Assembly: GCA_013347225.1 (NCBI GenBank)
Contig: CP054595.1
Coordinates: 2,724,415-2,788,414, forward strand
DNA length: 64,000 nucleotides
From: Candidatus Accumulibacter similis
GTDB taxonomy: Bacteria; Pseudomonadota; Gammaproteobacteria; Burkholderiales; Rhodocyclaceae
Direction of reading: 5' to 3'
In this document: in pieces, positions 1 to 15,000 of the stretch
Position numbering within the stretch: position 1 is the stretch's first letter
Layout of the letters: each line of letters opens with the position of its first letter
Notes under the pieces: model-generated
Told to the model about the DNA's origin: nothing
Seen by the model: only the letters and a program-made list of their open reading frames with translations
Databases searched by the model: none
Made by a program: the position numbers and the translations under genes

Positions 1-1
1 G

Positions 2-3000
2 CCGATCACCTCGACCAGCCTGACGGTCAATGGCGAGGCGGTGGTGCTCGACGCGACCGGCAGCGCGCGCATCCGCGCCGATGCACCCGGCAAGCTCGAA
101 CTCGTCGCCACCGCCACCGATGCCGACGGCCTCACCAGCACCGCGCGCAGCAGCCTGCGCGTGCGCGACCCGCTCGACCGGGCGGCACCGGTTGCCGTGC
201 TCGACTCCACCCTGCATTCGGCGCGCCTGTCGGCGCCGGCCGAGATCCGCGCGACCGTCTCCGATGTCAACTTCGACGAATGGTCGCTGTCGCTGCTGCC
301 GTTCGCCCCGGCGAGCGATGCCGCCTCCGCCGGCAACGCGGCGGGGCAGGGCGCCGGCGAAATCGTCCTTGCCCGCGGCACCACGTCGGTCGCCAACGCC
401 GCACTGGCGACACTCGATGTTGGCCGTTTCGCCAACGGCATCTACCGCCTGCGCCTGACGGCCAGCGACCTGGCTGGCCGGGTGACGACCAGCGAGGCGC
501 TGATCGAAATCGCCAGCGCCGCCAAGCCCGGCCAGTTTCTGCGCAGCGAGAGCGATCTGTCGCTCAGCCTCGACGGGGTCGCCATCGATCTCGTGCGCCA
601 GTACGATTCGCTCGCCGTCGCCAACGAGGGCAGCTTCGGCCCTGGCTGGCGTCTGGCGCTGCGCGATGTCGACCTGCAGACCGACGTTCCCCTCACCGGC
701 CGCGAGAACGCAGGCGTCGCCAACCCCTTCAGCCTCGGCACGCGCGTCTATCTGAGCCTGCCAAGCGGCGAACGCGTCGGCTTCAGCTTCACTCCGCAGA
801 AGCACGAAACGCCCGGCCTGACGGTCTACACGCCAGCTTTCACCGCTGACGCCGGCACCGGCTGGACGCTGTCGGCGGTCGATCGTCAGCTAACGCTGGC
901 CGGCAACCGGCTCTTCGATCTCGCCAGTGGTCTGCCCTACAACCCGACGCTGCCGGCCGGCGACGAAGCACAGCTCGTCCTGACCGGACCCGACGGCACC
1001 GCCTACGAAATCGACGCCGCGCGCGGCGTGACCGCCATCGTCTCGGCCAGCGGCAAGCGGCTGGTGGTCAGCGACAGCGGCATCGTCGCGCCCAATGGCG
1101 AGGCGATCCGCTTCACGACCGATGCCGCCGGCCGCATCGCCGGCATCAGCGCGCCGAACGGCGAACGCATCGTCTATGGTTACGATGGAGAAGGTCGTTT
1201 GTCGTCGGTGCGGCGGATCGCGGACAGCGAATCGACGCACTACGGCTACGAAGTCGCCGCTTTCGGTCGCCTGGCGATCATCACCGGCGCCAACGATCTG
1301 GCGATCGACTACAGCGGCGCAGCACCGGCCGTTCGTGCGCTGGCCGGCGATCTCGGCGCCGCGCGCACTTATCTCGCCGCACCGTTTGCCGGCAACCTCG
1401 CCGCCGGCGAGGACGACCGGCTCGCCTTCGCCGTCCGCCCGTCCGAGTTCGCCTCGACGGCGAGCGGCACGATCTACCTCGGCGTGACGGTCGAGGCTGC
1501 TGCCGGCAGTATGTTGCTGCCAGCCGTGCCGATGATCGAGGGGCTGACGCCTATCGCCAGCAATGCAGTCGGTGGCAAGGCTTTCGCGCTCTTTGCCCTG
1601 AGCCGCGGTGCCGGCGCCCTGCCGGGCAATGTCCTGCATCTACTGCGCGTGGCCGGTGCCGACGCGACCACTGCCGGCGATTACAGCCTGCAGATCTTCA
1701 TTGCCGGTGACGCGAATGCCGATACGCGGGTCGATGGCGGCGACGCCCAGATCGTCGCCGCGGCACGCGGCGCACGTGCCGGCGACGCGGGTTACGTGGC
1801 TGCTGCCGATGCGAACCGGGACGGGGAGATCGATGGCGCTGACAGCGGACTGCTGTTCCAGAACATGGGCTACGCGTCAAATCAGGCGCCAGTCCTTACG
1901 CCACAAGCGATCAAGACGCACCGGGATTTGGAAGTGACGATTCCGATCACGCCGATGATCGGCGATCTGGAGGGCGATTCGGTATTTTTCCGAGTCGCCA
2001 GCTCGACCCGCGGCTTGGCTGCCTTGAATGCCGATGGTGCGTCGGTGCTTTTCTCGCCTGAGTCGGGCTACACCGGCGCAGGCGGGTTCGCTCTGGTCGC
2101 AGATGATGGATATGTCGGGGCCTCGGTCGCGTCTTTTGACATCGAGGTCAGTGCTGCCCGACTGGTTCATATCGACCTGCCCAGGCTTCCCGTCCTGTTC
2201 GAAAGGGGCTCTGCCGCGCTGAACGTGAGTGGCGATTTTGAGGATCAGGAAAACGTTCGTCTTCCTGCAAGCTACTTGCAGTTCTTTTCGAGCGACCCAG
2301 CAGTGGTGCTCGTGTCGGGCCAGGGGTTGGCAACTGGAATAACGTCGGGCTCCACCGTAATCCGTGTTGAAAGTCAAGGAATTCAGGCCGTAAGCGTCGT
2401 CAATGTCATCGCCGCACCACTTCCAGATGCAGCAGATCCAGACGCCGAGTATCCGATCGACTATGGATTTCTTGATCCAAGCGTTTATCCCGGATCGATT
2501 ACCCTGGCAGAAGGCTATAACACAAGACAGCTCCGCGTCTTGTCACCAAGTGGCATGGATGTCAGCGACACCACGTCAGGCACTGCGTACTTCGTTTCGA
2601 ACAGTGGAATTATCTCGGTCACCGAGACCGGGCTCCTGACGGCATTGCAGAAAGGCGTAGCAACCGTCAGCGTGATTTACTCGGGTGGCCAGGTAGATGT
2701 CGATGTGCGTGTCTCCGAGGCCCAGAGCGAATCGGCAGTATTGGACGTCCAGGGTGGCGCGGTCAAGAGTTCTGATGGAACTGTCGTGACGATTGCCCCA
2801 GGGTCTCTTGATGCCGGGCGGACCGTTGCCGTCCATTCTATAGTTCAAAGCGACCTTCCACTAGCTGTGCCGTCGCCTTTCGAGTACGTGGGTGCGTTCG
2901 ACCTCTCCGTTGAAGGCGACGCACTTCGTTCGCCAGCGCAGTTGCTCATGCCCGTTCCTGGGCATCTCGCTCAGGGAACCACGGTGTATTTCTTCCGCAT

Positions 3001-6000
3001 GTCGGAACAACCCAACGAAAGCGGTGTGCTACGCCCAGTTTGGCTTCTGGAAGAGACCGGGTTGGTGGGAGACGACGGCTTTGCGCGCACCACGTCGCCC
3101 CCATGGCCGGGGATTGTGGCGGCCGGGAAGTACTTGGCTGTTGTGGCGAACAACGTTGTTCAGGCGGCCGTCGACTCGCTGCTCAGTACAGCCGTTACCA
3201 CGATCGTGCTTGACGCACTTGCTCCATACGGAATGAGGGTGCCATCGCTTGCCAGCATGGCTCTGCCGCTACGTCCGGCGATCAACCTCGTGCAGTTGCT
3301 GGCCGGCACCGTTAGCAGCGTCCTGCAAGTGAACGCGCAGGCGCCAAACATCTCGATATCGATCAATTCACAGACTCTTCCGACGCCTGCACAGGTGGCT
3401 GCGCCAGTGATAACGGGAGCAACGCTTACGGGGACTGGCGATTCCGCCCGGCTGGTGCTGACAGGGCAGAACTTTGGTACCAACCTGTCTGACCTGCAAG
3501 TCTGGTACCAGACCGGCAGCGTCGCGCAGCCGATGATCGAAAGCCCCACATCGCTCAACGGGCAGGAGCTTACGGTTGCCATACCTCGACGGATAGCCCT
3601 CGGGGCAGCGAAGATTTTCGTCGCGCGTCGTACAGCACCGCAGGTCTGGGCGAAAAGCGCTCCACTGCATTTCAGCGAAACACGTGACCTCGTGTTCGCC
3701 GCCCTGGCACCATCAACCGTGCAGGTGCTCGATGCGACGAGTGAGCAGACGCTCGCCAGCATCGATCTCGAAGGGCTAAGGTATCAGGGCTTCACATCGC
3801 CGATCGTTGTTACGCCAGACGGTACGCGAGCCTACGCAGCGACCTCACGCGGCATCGCCGTTCTGGATGCTCTGACGCTAAGACAGGTCGATGTGTTTAC
3901 TGATGCACAGCACGGGACGGCCGGGGTCGATCCGATCGTGCTGCCAAGTGCAATCGGTTCATTGGCTGTCGATCCAGGAGGATCATTCCTCTATGCAAGC
4001 GGTTCGGGTAGTACCGCGATCTACGTCGTCGATATTCGACCAGCGTCGCCCACCTATCACGAGAAGGTAGAAAGCATTGATGTCCAGCCCAGCATTAGCG
4101 ACGTACTCACTCACGGTCTCAGAGGGATGGCGGTTAGTGCCGACGGAGAGTTGCTCGTCGTCGCAGTACCCGGAACAACGCAGTACGATGGCCCACAAGG
4201 CGGAGGGTTCTACGCAGGGGGGAGAGTTCCTGGCCACGTCGTTGTCGTCAATGTCGATCCGAAGGACGAACCCATCGAAGCGGGCGCATCCAATCCGAAT
4301 AAATGGCGACGGATCGTTGACGTCCAGCAGGTCGGTCTGGATCCCTATTTCGTACATGCCACGGCCGACCCCAAACGGCTCCTCGTCACCAACTTTCTCA
4401 GCAGCCCATCCGTTCCTGGATTTACGGATGGTTTGAGCGCTCTTGTCGTGACGAACCCCGACTCCCGGGATCCGAGGGTCCATGTCAGTCCGATCAGGCT
4501 TCAACTCGAGGTCGACCAGCCGAATCGTCTCGATGTTCGTAACGCAAGAGCAGTCGTGACGCTGCCGGACCAGTCGTATGCCTTTGTTCTCGATCATTGG
4601 GTGTCCGGATTCCCATGGCCCATAAGCGCCAACTTCATCCAGGAAGACATGGCCGCTGGATTTGGTGCGAAGGTTGCAGTCATCAAGGATCCTTTCGGTC
4701 CGACGCCGAAGATGGTCGCGGCAACAACGCCCATACCGGCGGGATTGGCGCACAGCCTTACGCTTTCGCCTGACGGCAAGTCGCTTTACGTTGGCTTGAT
4801 GGGAAGGCGCAGCGGCCAAGTCCTCACCCCCGGCAGTGCGCTCGTCTTCTCAGTCGACGAGATGATTCAGACTGTAGAGTCGGCGGCCCCCGATCTTCTT
4901 AAGCGCAAGGCTATCGACAAAGTTAATGCTAGCGTTCAACGGAGTGCCCTGGATTTCCGGGCTATTCCGGTCGGACTTGCGGCGACAGCGAGCAAGCCGC
5001 TCGTATTGGAAGTGCCTGATCTAGTGCGTTTCGGCGACATCGCTCGCGTGAATCTCACCGAGCTTCTCGAAGCCAAGCTTGGGCCCCAGATTCAGCAGGG
5101 CTTGCTGCAACTCGCTTGGCCGGGTGAGAAGCCGTTTCGGATTTGGACGGACTCGTTCACAGAGGGGAAGGTTGCCACCTATCGTTACGCAACTGGCCAA
5201 GATCTGTTCAAGATCGTTCAGGGCGATGATGAGAGATTGCAGCAGTCCTCGACGTCGAAGTCGGAAAGCACTGGCGTCTTCTACTTCGCGCCGGATATCG
5301 ATCCCTTGCGTGTGCGTCGAGGAGACGCACTTTCTGGAGTGGCATTGGAAGGGAGGTTTTCGTACAAGGTCCTGGTCAACGGGCACCATGAGATGAGAAG
5401 TGGCTTGGTGAGGGTCCGGGTGCAAGACACGCGCAGCCTAACGAGCGAGGTAAGCCCTGGCCCAAATGAGGATCCGGGCTTCCTTCCGTTTCAGCTTGGT
5501 GGCGAGGTTGGTGGCTCTCCGAAGGCCAAGAATAATCCACTGGATGTTTATAGGGTCGAGCAACGGCTTCGATACTTGGGCTTTGCGGGTTGGGGCGGAA
5601 CGATCACTAATACCGGGCCTTCTTCCAGTAGTGTGCCCATTACCGTTGACGGATCGATCGAGAACCGATCCGGGGGGGAACCGCTCGAATCCGAAGGAAT
5701 AAAGCTCTTTCAGACGGCTGTCAACTTGAACAAAAATGGAGCGGTACCGCCGTCCGGCATCGTAGATTCGGCGACTGCTTTGTGGATGAATCGCCCAAAT
5801 GCTCCAAGGTGGCAGGAACTTCCAAGTCTCGATGCAGCTCAAGGCATGCCTGACTATAGGTTAATGGATGGAGCGGGTGGAGCACTGCAGGAAGAACGGT
5901 TTGGGACCAATTGGGCGATTAAACTTGTGGAAACCGCTACGCGGAATTCTTCGGACATTCCTGACCCTCGAACCCAGCAGGTCAATGGGATGGCAGATGT

Positions 6001-9000
6001 TTTCGGCGACAGCCTAAGTGATGTTCATGGCCGCGACAAACAGAGGAGGCCGTACATGGGGAGCCATGCTACAGGACGAACTGTCGATATGGACATCGAT
6101 CAGAATCGCTTGGCAGCAGAGGTCTTAGCAAGCGGAGTGACCATTCAGCGGCCGGCTGCGGTGCCAGCAACGGAAACCTTTGAAGATCTGAAATCTTCTG
6201 TTGGAGCTAGTCGCTCGACGATCAAAGCGTTACAAGGACAGGCTGCGACGGGTACCTTAGATGCCGCGGAGACCTTGGAGCTGGCACGGTTGGAGAGCAG
6301 AGAGAAGTATTTCCTTGACTGGTTTGCCCAGATAGATGATCCGAATCGGACTCTGATAACGGTTGAAGAAATCGTGGTAAACGATATCGTTGCTTTTGTT
6401 GAGGCCGCCGGGACAACCTTCGATCGCGTCTTGGTGGGGGGCGCCGGAGGGACCAAAGACGAGCCAACCTATCCAGCTTTACGACACGTTCTCGCGACCC
6501 GGCTAAGTGCCTTGCCGTGGCTTGTATTCAGGAATTCAATGATTGAATACAAAGAAACGCATTGGCACCACTTTGACTTCCGCATGAATCCACCTGGTTT
6601 TCCGCTGCACGCGACTGGGATGGGCAGTAGTATCCAGCAGGAGTTGGTTGTGGATCAGGCGTTCTGGAAAGTCGCTGATACGGCACTGAGCGCCTGGGGG
6701 ATCGGCGGCGACGACTTCATCGACTTTGTGAGCTCGATTCGAGTTGAGCCCCTTCCAAGCGGAGTGCTGGCGGAGCTCCAGAATGAAAGCCTGCTGCTGA
6801 GTGCAGATGCCGCGGGCTTCGGCTGGTTCGTCGACGATACCCCTGAGGAGAATCAGGAGTTTGTCAGGGCCGAGGGTTCCGTCGGCGTGGAGCCAACCGT
6901 AAGCGCCGCTACCGGGAGGATGGACCTGTTAAGCGTTCTGAGTCACGAACTAGGTCACGCGCTGGGCTTGGACGACGGTTCACCTGAGGCTGTGATTGAA
7001 AGCGTGATGATGGCTTCACTTTCACCCGGTGTTCGGCGTCTACCAACCGAATCTGATCGAGCTGCCCTGAGGGCCTTGCTCGTACGCGCGGAGCAACTGG
7101 GCGTGCATGGTGTGGAAGGTGTTGGGGCCGAGACGACGCTTCAGCGCACAGAGGAAGCAGGAGCAAGTGGGAGCGGACTGACGGCACAAACACGGGGCGT
7201 GTTCCGCATCGAACCGTCGGAACAGCTTGTGAACGGTGGGTTCTCAATCAGCGATGTGACACTTCCGGGCTTCGGCTGGACTCTTGGCGGCGGGGCCGCC
7301 GTGCGACAGGACGCATTGGTTTTGGCAGAAGGGCTTTCGCTGCTGGACCGTGCTGTCCAAGCCTTCAGCATTCCCACTGAGGCTCAGGCGCTGAGGCTTA
7401 CGATACGGTCGGCCACTCTGGGTGCAAGCTCTAGCACTCCATCGGACGCTTTTGAAGTAGCGTTGCTCGACGGCACGACTCTCACACCTATCGTCGGCAC
7501 CGCCGGCCTGACCAACGGCGACGCCCTGATCAACATCCAAGCCAACAGGCAACTGAGCGCCGGTGCGCGGGTGCTGGTCAATGGCCTGCCCGCAGGTGCG
7601 TCGCTTCCCGATGGCCCGGTGACTTTCGAGATCGACCTCACCGGCATCGCCACCGACAAGCCGATTCGCCTCTACTTCGACCTCCTCGGCTTCGGCGCCG
7701 CCGACAGCGAGGTGATCATCGACAACGTCGAGTTCGTCATGCCGCCGAACACCGCGCCGCTGGCGGTCAGCGACCTGATCACGGTCGATGAGGATTCGGT
7801 CATCCGCTTCGACGTTCGCCTGAACGACAGCGACGCGCAGGGCGACCCGTTGACCGTCGAGTTGCTCACCAGCCCGCAGCAAGGCACCTTGATCGCCGAG
7901 GCCGACGGCAGCTTCAGCTACCGGCCGGCAGCCGATTTCCACGGCGAGGATCTCTTCACCTACCGTCTGAACGACGGCAGCCTGAACTCCGCCAGCGCGA
8001 CGGTTGGACTCGTCGTGCGCTCGGTCAATGACGCGCCGACCGCTCTCGGCGATTCCGCAACGCTCGCCGAAGATGGCGTGCTCGACCTCGACGTGCTGGC
8101 CAACGACAGCGATCCCGACGGCAACGCGCTGCGCGTCTCGACGACCAGCGTACCGGCGCACGGCAAGGTGACGATCCTCAGCGACGGCCGCGTGCGCTAC
8201 ACGCCGAACGCCGATTACTTCGGGCCCGACCGCTTCACCTACACCGCGAGCGATTCGCTCGGCGGCCTGGCGGTCGCCGAGGTGCTGCTGACGGTGACGC
8301 CGGTGGCCGACGCGCCACGCGCGCTGGACGACCTGGTGCAACTCGACGAGGATGGCAGCGCGCAGTTCGACGTGCGCAGCAACGATGTCGACCCCGATGG
8401 CGACGCGTTGATCCTCGAGCGCCTGACTGACCCGCAGTACGGCACGCTCGAACAGCGCGCCGACGGCAGCTTCGTCTACCTGCCGCAGACCGACTTCTCC
8501 GGCGACGACAGTTTCACCTATCGCTTGGGCGACGGCGCGCTGTGGTCGTCGGTGGCGACGGTGACGCTGCAGGTGGCGGCGGCCAACGATGCGCCAAGCG
8601 TGACGACGCAGCAGTTCGCGACGCCGGCGAATACCGTTCTGCTCGCTGCGCTGCACGCCAGTGACCCGGAAGGCGACCCGCTGAGCTTCTCGCTCGAGCA
8701 GGCGCCGCTGCGTGGCGCGCTGCAGTTGGGCCCCGATGGCAGCTTCCGCTTCACGCCGCAGGTCGGTTTCGTCGGTCCCGATTCCTGGCTGTTCCGCGTC
8801 AGCGACGGTCAGGTGGTCGTGACCGCGCGCGCCGAGATTCGCGTCAGTGGCGTCAACCACGCGCCGATTGCCGCGGACGATGCGATCCAGGTCGATGAAA
8901 ACAGCGCAACGCAGTTCGACATCCTGGCCAACGACAGCGATGCCGACGCCGACCCGCTGACGATCGAGTTGCTGTCGATGCCGGTGCATGGCGTCCTGAC

Positions 9001-12000
9001 CGCGCTCGACGGCGGTGGCTTCGAGTATCTGCCGGATGACGGGTTCAACGGCGAGGACCACTTCAGCTATCGCCTCGGTGACGGCCAGTCGTGGTCGACG
9101 CCGGCGACCGTTCGCCTCGACGTGCAGGCCGTGAACTATCCGCCGGTGGCGGCGGATGACGCCGCGACACTGGCCGAGGACAGCGCGCTCGACATCACCG
9201 TTCTCGCCAACGACAGCGATCCCGATGGCGACGCGCTGACGGTCGTCGCGGTTGGCACGCCGCAGAACGGTCAGGTGCAGGTGCTCGGCGACGGCCGTGT
9301 GCGTTACACGCCGCGCGCCGACTTCTTCGGTAGCGACAGCTTCAGCTACACGATCGCCGATCCGGCCGGCGTCCGCTCGCCGGCGACGGTGCGCATCGAG
9401 GTCACGCCGGTGGCCGACCTGCCGTCGACCAGCACGCAACGCTTCGCCTCGCTCGAGGACGTGACGCTGGAGCAGCGCCTGAGCGCGACCAATCGGGATG
9501 GCGACACCCTGAGCTTCGCCGTCGCGCAGACGGTGGCGCACGGCCAGCTCACTCTGGCCAACGACGGGACCTTCCAGTACGTGCCGGATGCCGGCTTCAG
9601 CGGCAGCGACGGATTCGGCTTCACGGTCAGCAACGGCGCCGGGCAGGTTGCTGGCGTCGTCGAACTGACGATCACCCCGGTGAACGACGCGCCGGTGGCA
9701 CAGGGTGCGCGCTTCGAAGTCGATGAAGACGACTCGATCGGTGGAACGATCGCGGCGAACGCCACCGACGAGGAGGGCGACCCGATCGGTTTCGAGCTGG
9801 TTTCCAGCCCGGCGCACGGCGACTTCGTCTTCCATGCCGACGGCTCGTTCTCCTACCAGCCATTCGCCGACTTCAACGGCGACGATCGATTCACCTACGC
9901 GGCCAGCGACGGCGTTCTCAAGTCGCCGCGCGCGGTCGTGCACCTGGTGGTGCGGCCGGTCAACGATCCGCCGGCGGCGTTCGACGACAGTCGCACGCTG
10001 TTCATGAACGAGACGGTCGATCTCGACGTCCTCGCCAACGACCAGGACATTGACGGCGACACGCTGACCGTCGTGCGGCTCGACACGCCGGCGCACGGGC
10101 AGCTGTCGGTTCTCGCCGACGGGCGCGTGCGCTACGTGCCGGACCTCAACTACTACGGGCAGGACCGCTTCGGCTATGTGCTGGCCGACGCTGCCGGTGT
10201 CGAAGCGCAGGCCGACGTGCTGCTGGAGATTCAGCGCATCAACACCGCGCCAAGTGTCAGCGTGCAGAGCTTCCAGACCGCGGAGAGCATCAGCCTGAAC
10301 ACGCAGCTCGTCGCCAACGACCACGAGGGCGATGCGCTCGGCTTCACGCTGACGCAGGGCCCCGCGCACGGCGCGCTGACGCTCGACTTCGACGGGCGTT
10401 TCATCTACGTGCCGCAGGCGCTCTACCACGGCAGCGACAGCTTCACTTTCAGCGTCACCGACGGCCTGCTGAGCAGCAGCGCGCGCGCCGAGATCACGGT
10501 CACCCCGGTCAATGACCCCCCGCAGGCGGTCGACGATACGGCCGAACTCGCCGAGGACGGTTTCGTGCTGCTCGACGTGCGTGCCAACGACCGTGACCCG
10601 GACGGCGACGCGCTGACGCTCACCGACGTCTCGCTGCCGGCGTATGGCCGGGCGACGATCGAGAATGGGCGCATCCGCTACACGCCCGATACCAACTACT
10701 TCGGCCCCGACAGCCTGGTCTACACGGTGAGCGACGGCCAGGCGGTGGCCACGGCGACGGTGACGATCAAGGTCAACACGGCGAACGACTGGCCGACGGC
10801 GACGAAGGACGGAGCGACGGTCGACGAGGATTCCTCGCTGCTGATCGACGTGCTGGCCAACGACAGCGACATCGAGGGCGATCCGCTGCGCCTCGTCAGC
10901 GTGACGATTCCGGCGCACGGCCAGGCGGTGATCGAGAACGGCGCCGTGCGTTACACGCCAGCGGCGAATTTCTTCGGCCGCGACACCTTCACCTACACGG
11001 TCACCGACAACAAGGACAAGAGCACGGCGATCGTCACCGTTGACGTGCTGCCGATCGACGACGCGCCGGTGGCGCGCGACGACTCGCGCACGACCAACGA
11101 GGACCAGTCGGTGTTGATCAGCGTGCTCGCCAACGACAGCGACTACGACGCCGTCGGCATGGTGATCGACTCGCTGGCTGACGCCGCGCATGGCGCACTG
11201 GTGATCCAGGGGTCGGCCGTGCGCTATACGCCGGCCGCCAACTACCACGGGGCCGATTCGTTCGGCTACACGCTGCGCGACGGCAAGGGACGGACGGCGA
11301 GTGCGTCGGTCGCGCTGACCGTGGCGCCGGTTGCCGACGCGCCGATCGTCATCGCGCAGCAGTTCAACACCATCGAAGACCAGCCGTTGAGTGCCCAACT
11401 CGTCGCCAGCGACGCCGACGGCGACGTGCTCACTTTTGCGCTCAATCAGGCGCCGGCGCACGGGCAACTGACGCTGGCCGCCGACGGCAGCTTCACCTAC
11501 CAGCCGGCCACGAACCATGTCGGCCGCGACAGTTTCGTCTTCCGCGTCAGCGACGGCGTGACGGTCGTTCCGGCGGCGGTCGAGATCGTGATCGCGCCGG
11601 CGAACGATGATCCGGTGGCGGTCGACGACGTCGTGCCGCTCGAGCAGGATGGCAGTGTGCCGTTCGACGTGCGCAGCAACGACAGCGATGCAGATGGCGA
11701 CGCGCTGACCGTCGACCTGGTGTCGACGCCAGCCAGCGGGCAGTTGCTCGCGCAAGCGGACGGCAGCTTCGTCTACACGCCGGTCGCCGGGTTCAGCGGT
11801 GAGGACCGCTTCACCTATCGCCTGAGCGACGGGCAGGCGTTCTCGGCGGTGGCGACGGTACGGCTGCAGGTCGCCGCGGTGAACCATCCGCCGGTTGCCG
11901 AGGACGACTCGGCGACGACCGACGAAGACACTCCGGTGACGATCGCCGTCCTGGCCAACGACCACGATCCGGACGGCGATGCACTGGCGGTTGCCTTGCT

Positions 12001-15000
12001 CGCCGCGCCACAGCACGGCAGCGCCGTCGCCAATGCCGGCGGCAGCATCACCTATACGCCGGCGGCAGACTTCTTCGGCACCGACCACTTCAGCTACACG
12101 CTGAGCGACGGCCGTGGCCGCCAGGATGTGGCCACCGTCCAGGTCATCATTGCGGCGCTCAATGACCGTCCGCTCGCTGTGGACGACAGCGGCGAGCTTG
12201 CCGAGGACGGCAAGCTGCTGATCGACGTGCGCGGCAACGACCGCGACGCGGACGGCGACTCGCTTGTCGTGGCCGCGGTCTCGGCGCCGGCAAACGGCCG
12301 CGCGACCATCGAAAACGGGTTCATCCGCTACACTCCGGCGCCCGACTTCTTCGGCAGCGACCGCTTCACCTATACGATCAGCGACGGGCAGGAAAGCAGC
12401 AGCGCCGAGGTGACGATCACCGTGCGGGCGGTGGACGACGATCCGGTGGCCCACGACGACCAGGCGACGACCGACGAGGATCAGTCGCTGCGGATCGACG
12501 TGCTGGCCAACGACAGCGACCGCGATCGGCTCGGTCTGGCGATCGATTCGCTGACCGCTGCGATGCACGGAACGGTGGTCGTCGACGGCTCGGCAGTGCG
12601 CTATACCCCGGCCCCCAATCATCACGGTACCGACACCTTCGCTTACACGCTGCGCGACGGCAAGGGTCGCACGGCGAGCGCGACGGTGGCGATCTCGATC
12701 ACCCCGGTTGCCGATTCCCCGGTGGTCGCCGTGCAGCAGTTCAACACGGCGGAAGACACGCCACTGGGCGGCCAGCTCGTCGCCAGCGATGCCGACGGCG
12801 ACGTGCTCGGCTTCGTCCTCGACCAGGCGCCGCTGCATGGGCAGCTCAGCCTTGCCGTGGATGGCTCCTTCACGTACCAGCCCGATGCCGACTACGCCGG
12901 CCCGGACAGCTTCGTCTTCAGCGTCGGCGATGGTCAGGCGACGTCGTCGGCGCAGGCGCTGATCATGGTCGCTGCGGTCAATGACCCGCCACGGCTTGGC
13001 GACGATGCGGCCGAGGTCGACGAGGACGGTTTCGTCCTGATCGACGTGCGCGCGAACGATCAGGACGTCGAGGGTGATGCGCTGACGCTGATCGGCTTCT
13101 CCGATGCGCAACACGGCAAGGTGACGATCGACAACACGGGCTTCCGCTACATCCCGGACGCCGATTTCAGCGGCACCGACGGTTTCACCTACACGCTCGG
13201 TGACGGGCAGGCGACCGCGACGGCGACCGTCCACATCACCGTCAAGCCGGTCAACGACTGGCCGACCGCGGTCAGGGACGAGGCGACGGTCGACGAAGAC
13301 AGCTCGGTCCTGATCGACGTTCTGGCCAACGACACCGACGCCGAAGGCGACCGGCTGCAACTCGTCTCGGTGTGGCTGCCGGCGCATGGAACGGCGGTCA
13401 TCGAGAACGGCGCCATCCGCTACACTCCGGCGGCTGACTTCTTTGGCCGCGAGAGCTTTGCCTACACGGTCAGCGACGGCAGCGGCAACAGCACGGCGAT
13501 CGTCAGCGTCGAAGTCCTGCCGGTCGACGACGCGCCGCTGGCGAAGGATGATTCCGCGACGACCCAAGAGGATCAGTCGGTTCTGATCGACGTCCTCGCC
13601 AACGACCGTGACATCGACGCGGTCGGGCTGGCGATCGAATCGCTGGTTGCACCGGCACACGGCACGCTGGCTATCGAGGGCGCTGCCGTGCGCTACACGC
13701 CGGCTCCCGACCACCACGGTGCGGACAGCTTCAGCTACACGCTGCGCGACGGCAAGGGCCGGCTTGCGAGCGCTTCGGTTGCGATCTCGATCAATCCGGT
13801 CGACGACGCGCCCGTTGTCATGCCGCAGCAGTTCAGCGGCATCGAGGACACGTTGCTCGTGGGCGCCGTGGTTGCCCACGATGCCGATGGCGACGTGCTG
13901 CACTTCGTCCTCGATCAGGCGCCGCTGCATGGCCAACTGACGCTCGGCGTCCATGGCCAGTTCCAGTTCCAGCCCGATGTCGAGTTCGCCGGCAGCGATC
14001 ACTTCAGCTTCCGCGTCAGCGATGGCGCGAGCAGTGTTCCCGGCCAGGCGACGATCTCGATCACCGCGGTCAACGACGCGCCACTGGCGCGGGACGATAT
14101 CGTCCAGCTTCTGCAGGGCAGCAGCGCCCGCTTCGACCTGCGGGCCAACGACAGCGACGCCGATGGCGACGCACTGACCGTCGAGCTGCTGGCCGGTCCC
14201 ACCCATGGCGCCATCGTGGCGCAGGCGGACGGCAGCTTCATCTACACGCCGGTAGCCGGGTTCAGCGGCGAAGATGTCCTGCAGTACCGCCTCAGCGACG
14301 GGGTCCTGCAGTCCGGGCCGGCCAACGTTCGCCTGCTCGTCGAGGCGAGCAACCGTTCCCTGCTTGCCGCGGCGGACCAGGCGTACACCGATGAAGACCG
14401 CTCGGTCAGCATCGACGTGCTGGCGAACGACAGCGATCCCGACCAGGATCCGTTGTCGGTGCTGTCGGTGACTGCGCCGCAACACGGCAGCGCGGTGCTC
14501 AACGCGAACGGCAGCGTCACCTACACGCCGTTTGCCAACTACGTCGGCGACGACCACTTCAGCTACACCATCAGCGACGGCCATGGCGCCGAAGACGTGG
14601 GCCACGTCACGGTGACGATGGCGCCGATCAACGACCTGCCGCAAGGTGTGGACGATGCGGCCGCAGTCGCCGAGGACGGCTCGGTGCTGATCGACGTCCG
14701 CGCGAACGACAGCGATGTCGATGGCGATCTGCTGGTGCTGACAGCCGTTTCCCTACCCGCCCGTGGCACCGCGATCATCGAAGGCGGTGTGATTCGCTAC
14801 ACCCCGTCTGGCGACTTCTTCGGCAACGACCACTTCAGCTACACGGTCAGCGACGGCCAGGAAAGCAGCACGGCAACGGTGACCATCGACGTGCGGCCGG
14901 TCGACGACGCCCCGCGTGCGCAGGGCGACCAAGCGACGACCGACGAAGATCAGTCGGTGCTGATCGCCGTGCTGGCCAACGACAGCGATGTCGACGCGGT

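Noticed and set aside
7244..14644. Minus-strand open frame of 2466 codons opposite the cadherin-like array
   Set aside because: Shadow of the plus-strand repeats: biased GC-rich codons leave the antisense frame open. The peptide is Arg/Val/Asp-rich, has the same periodicity and no recognisable domain.
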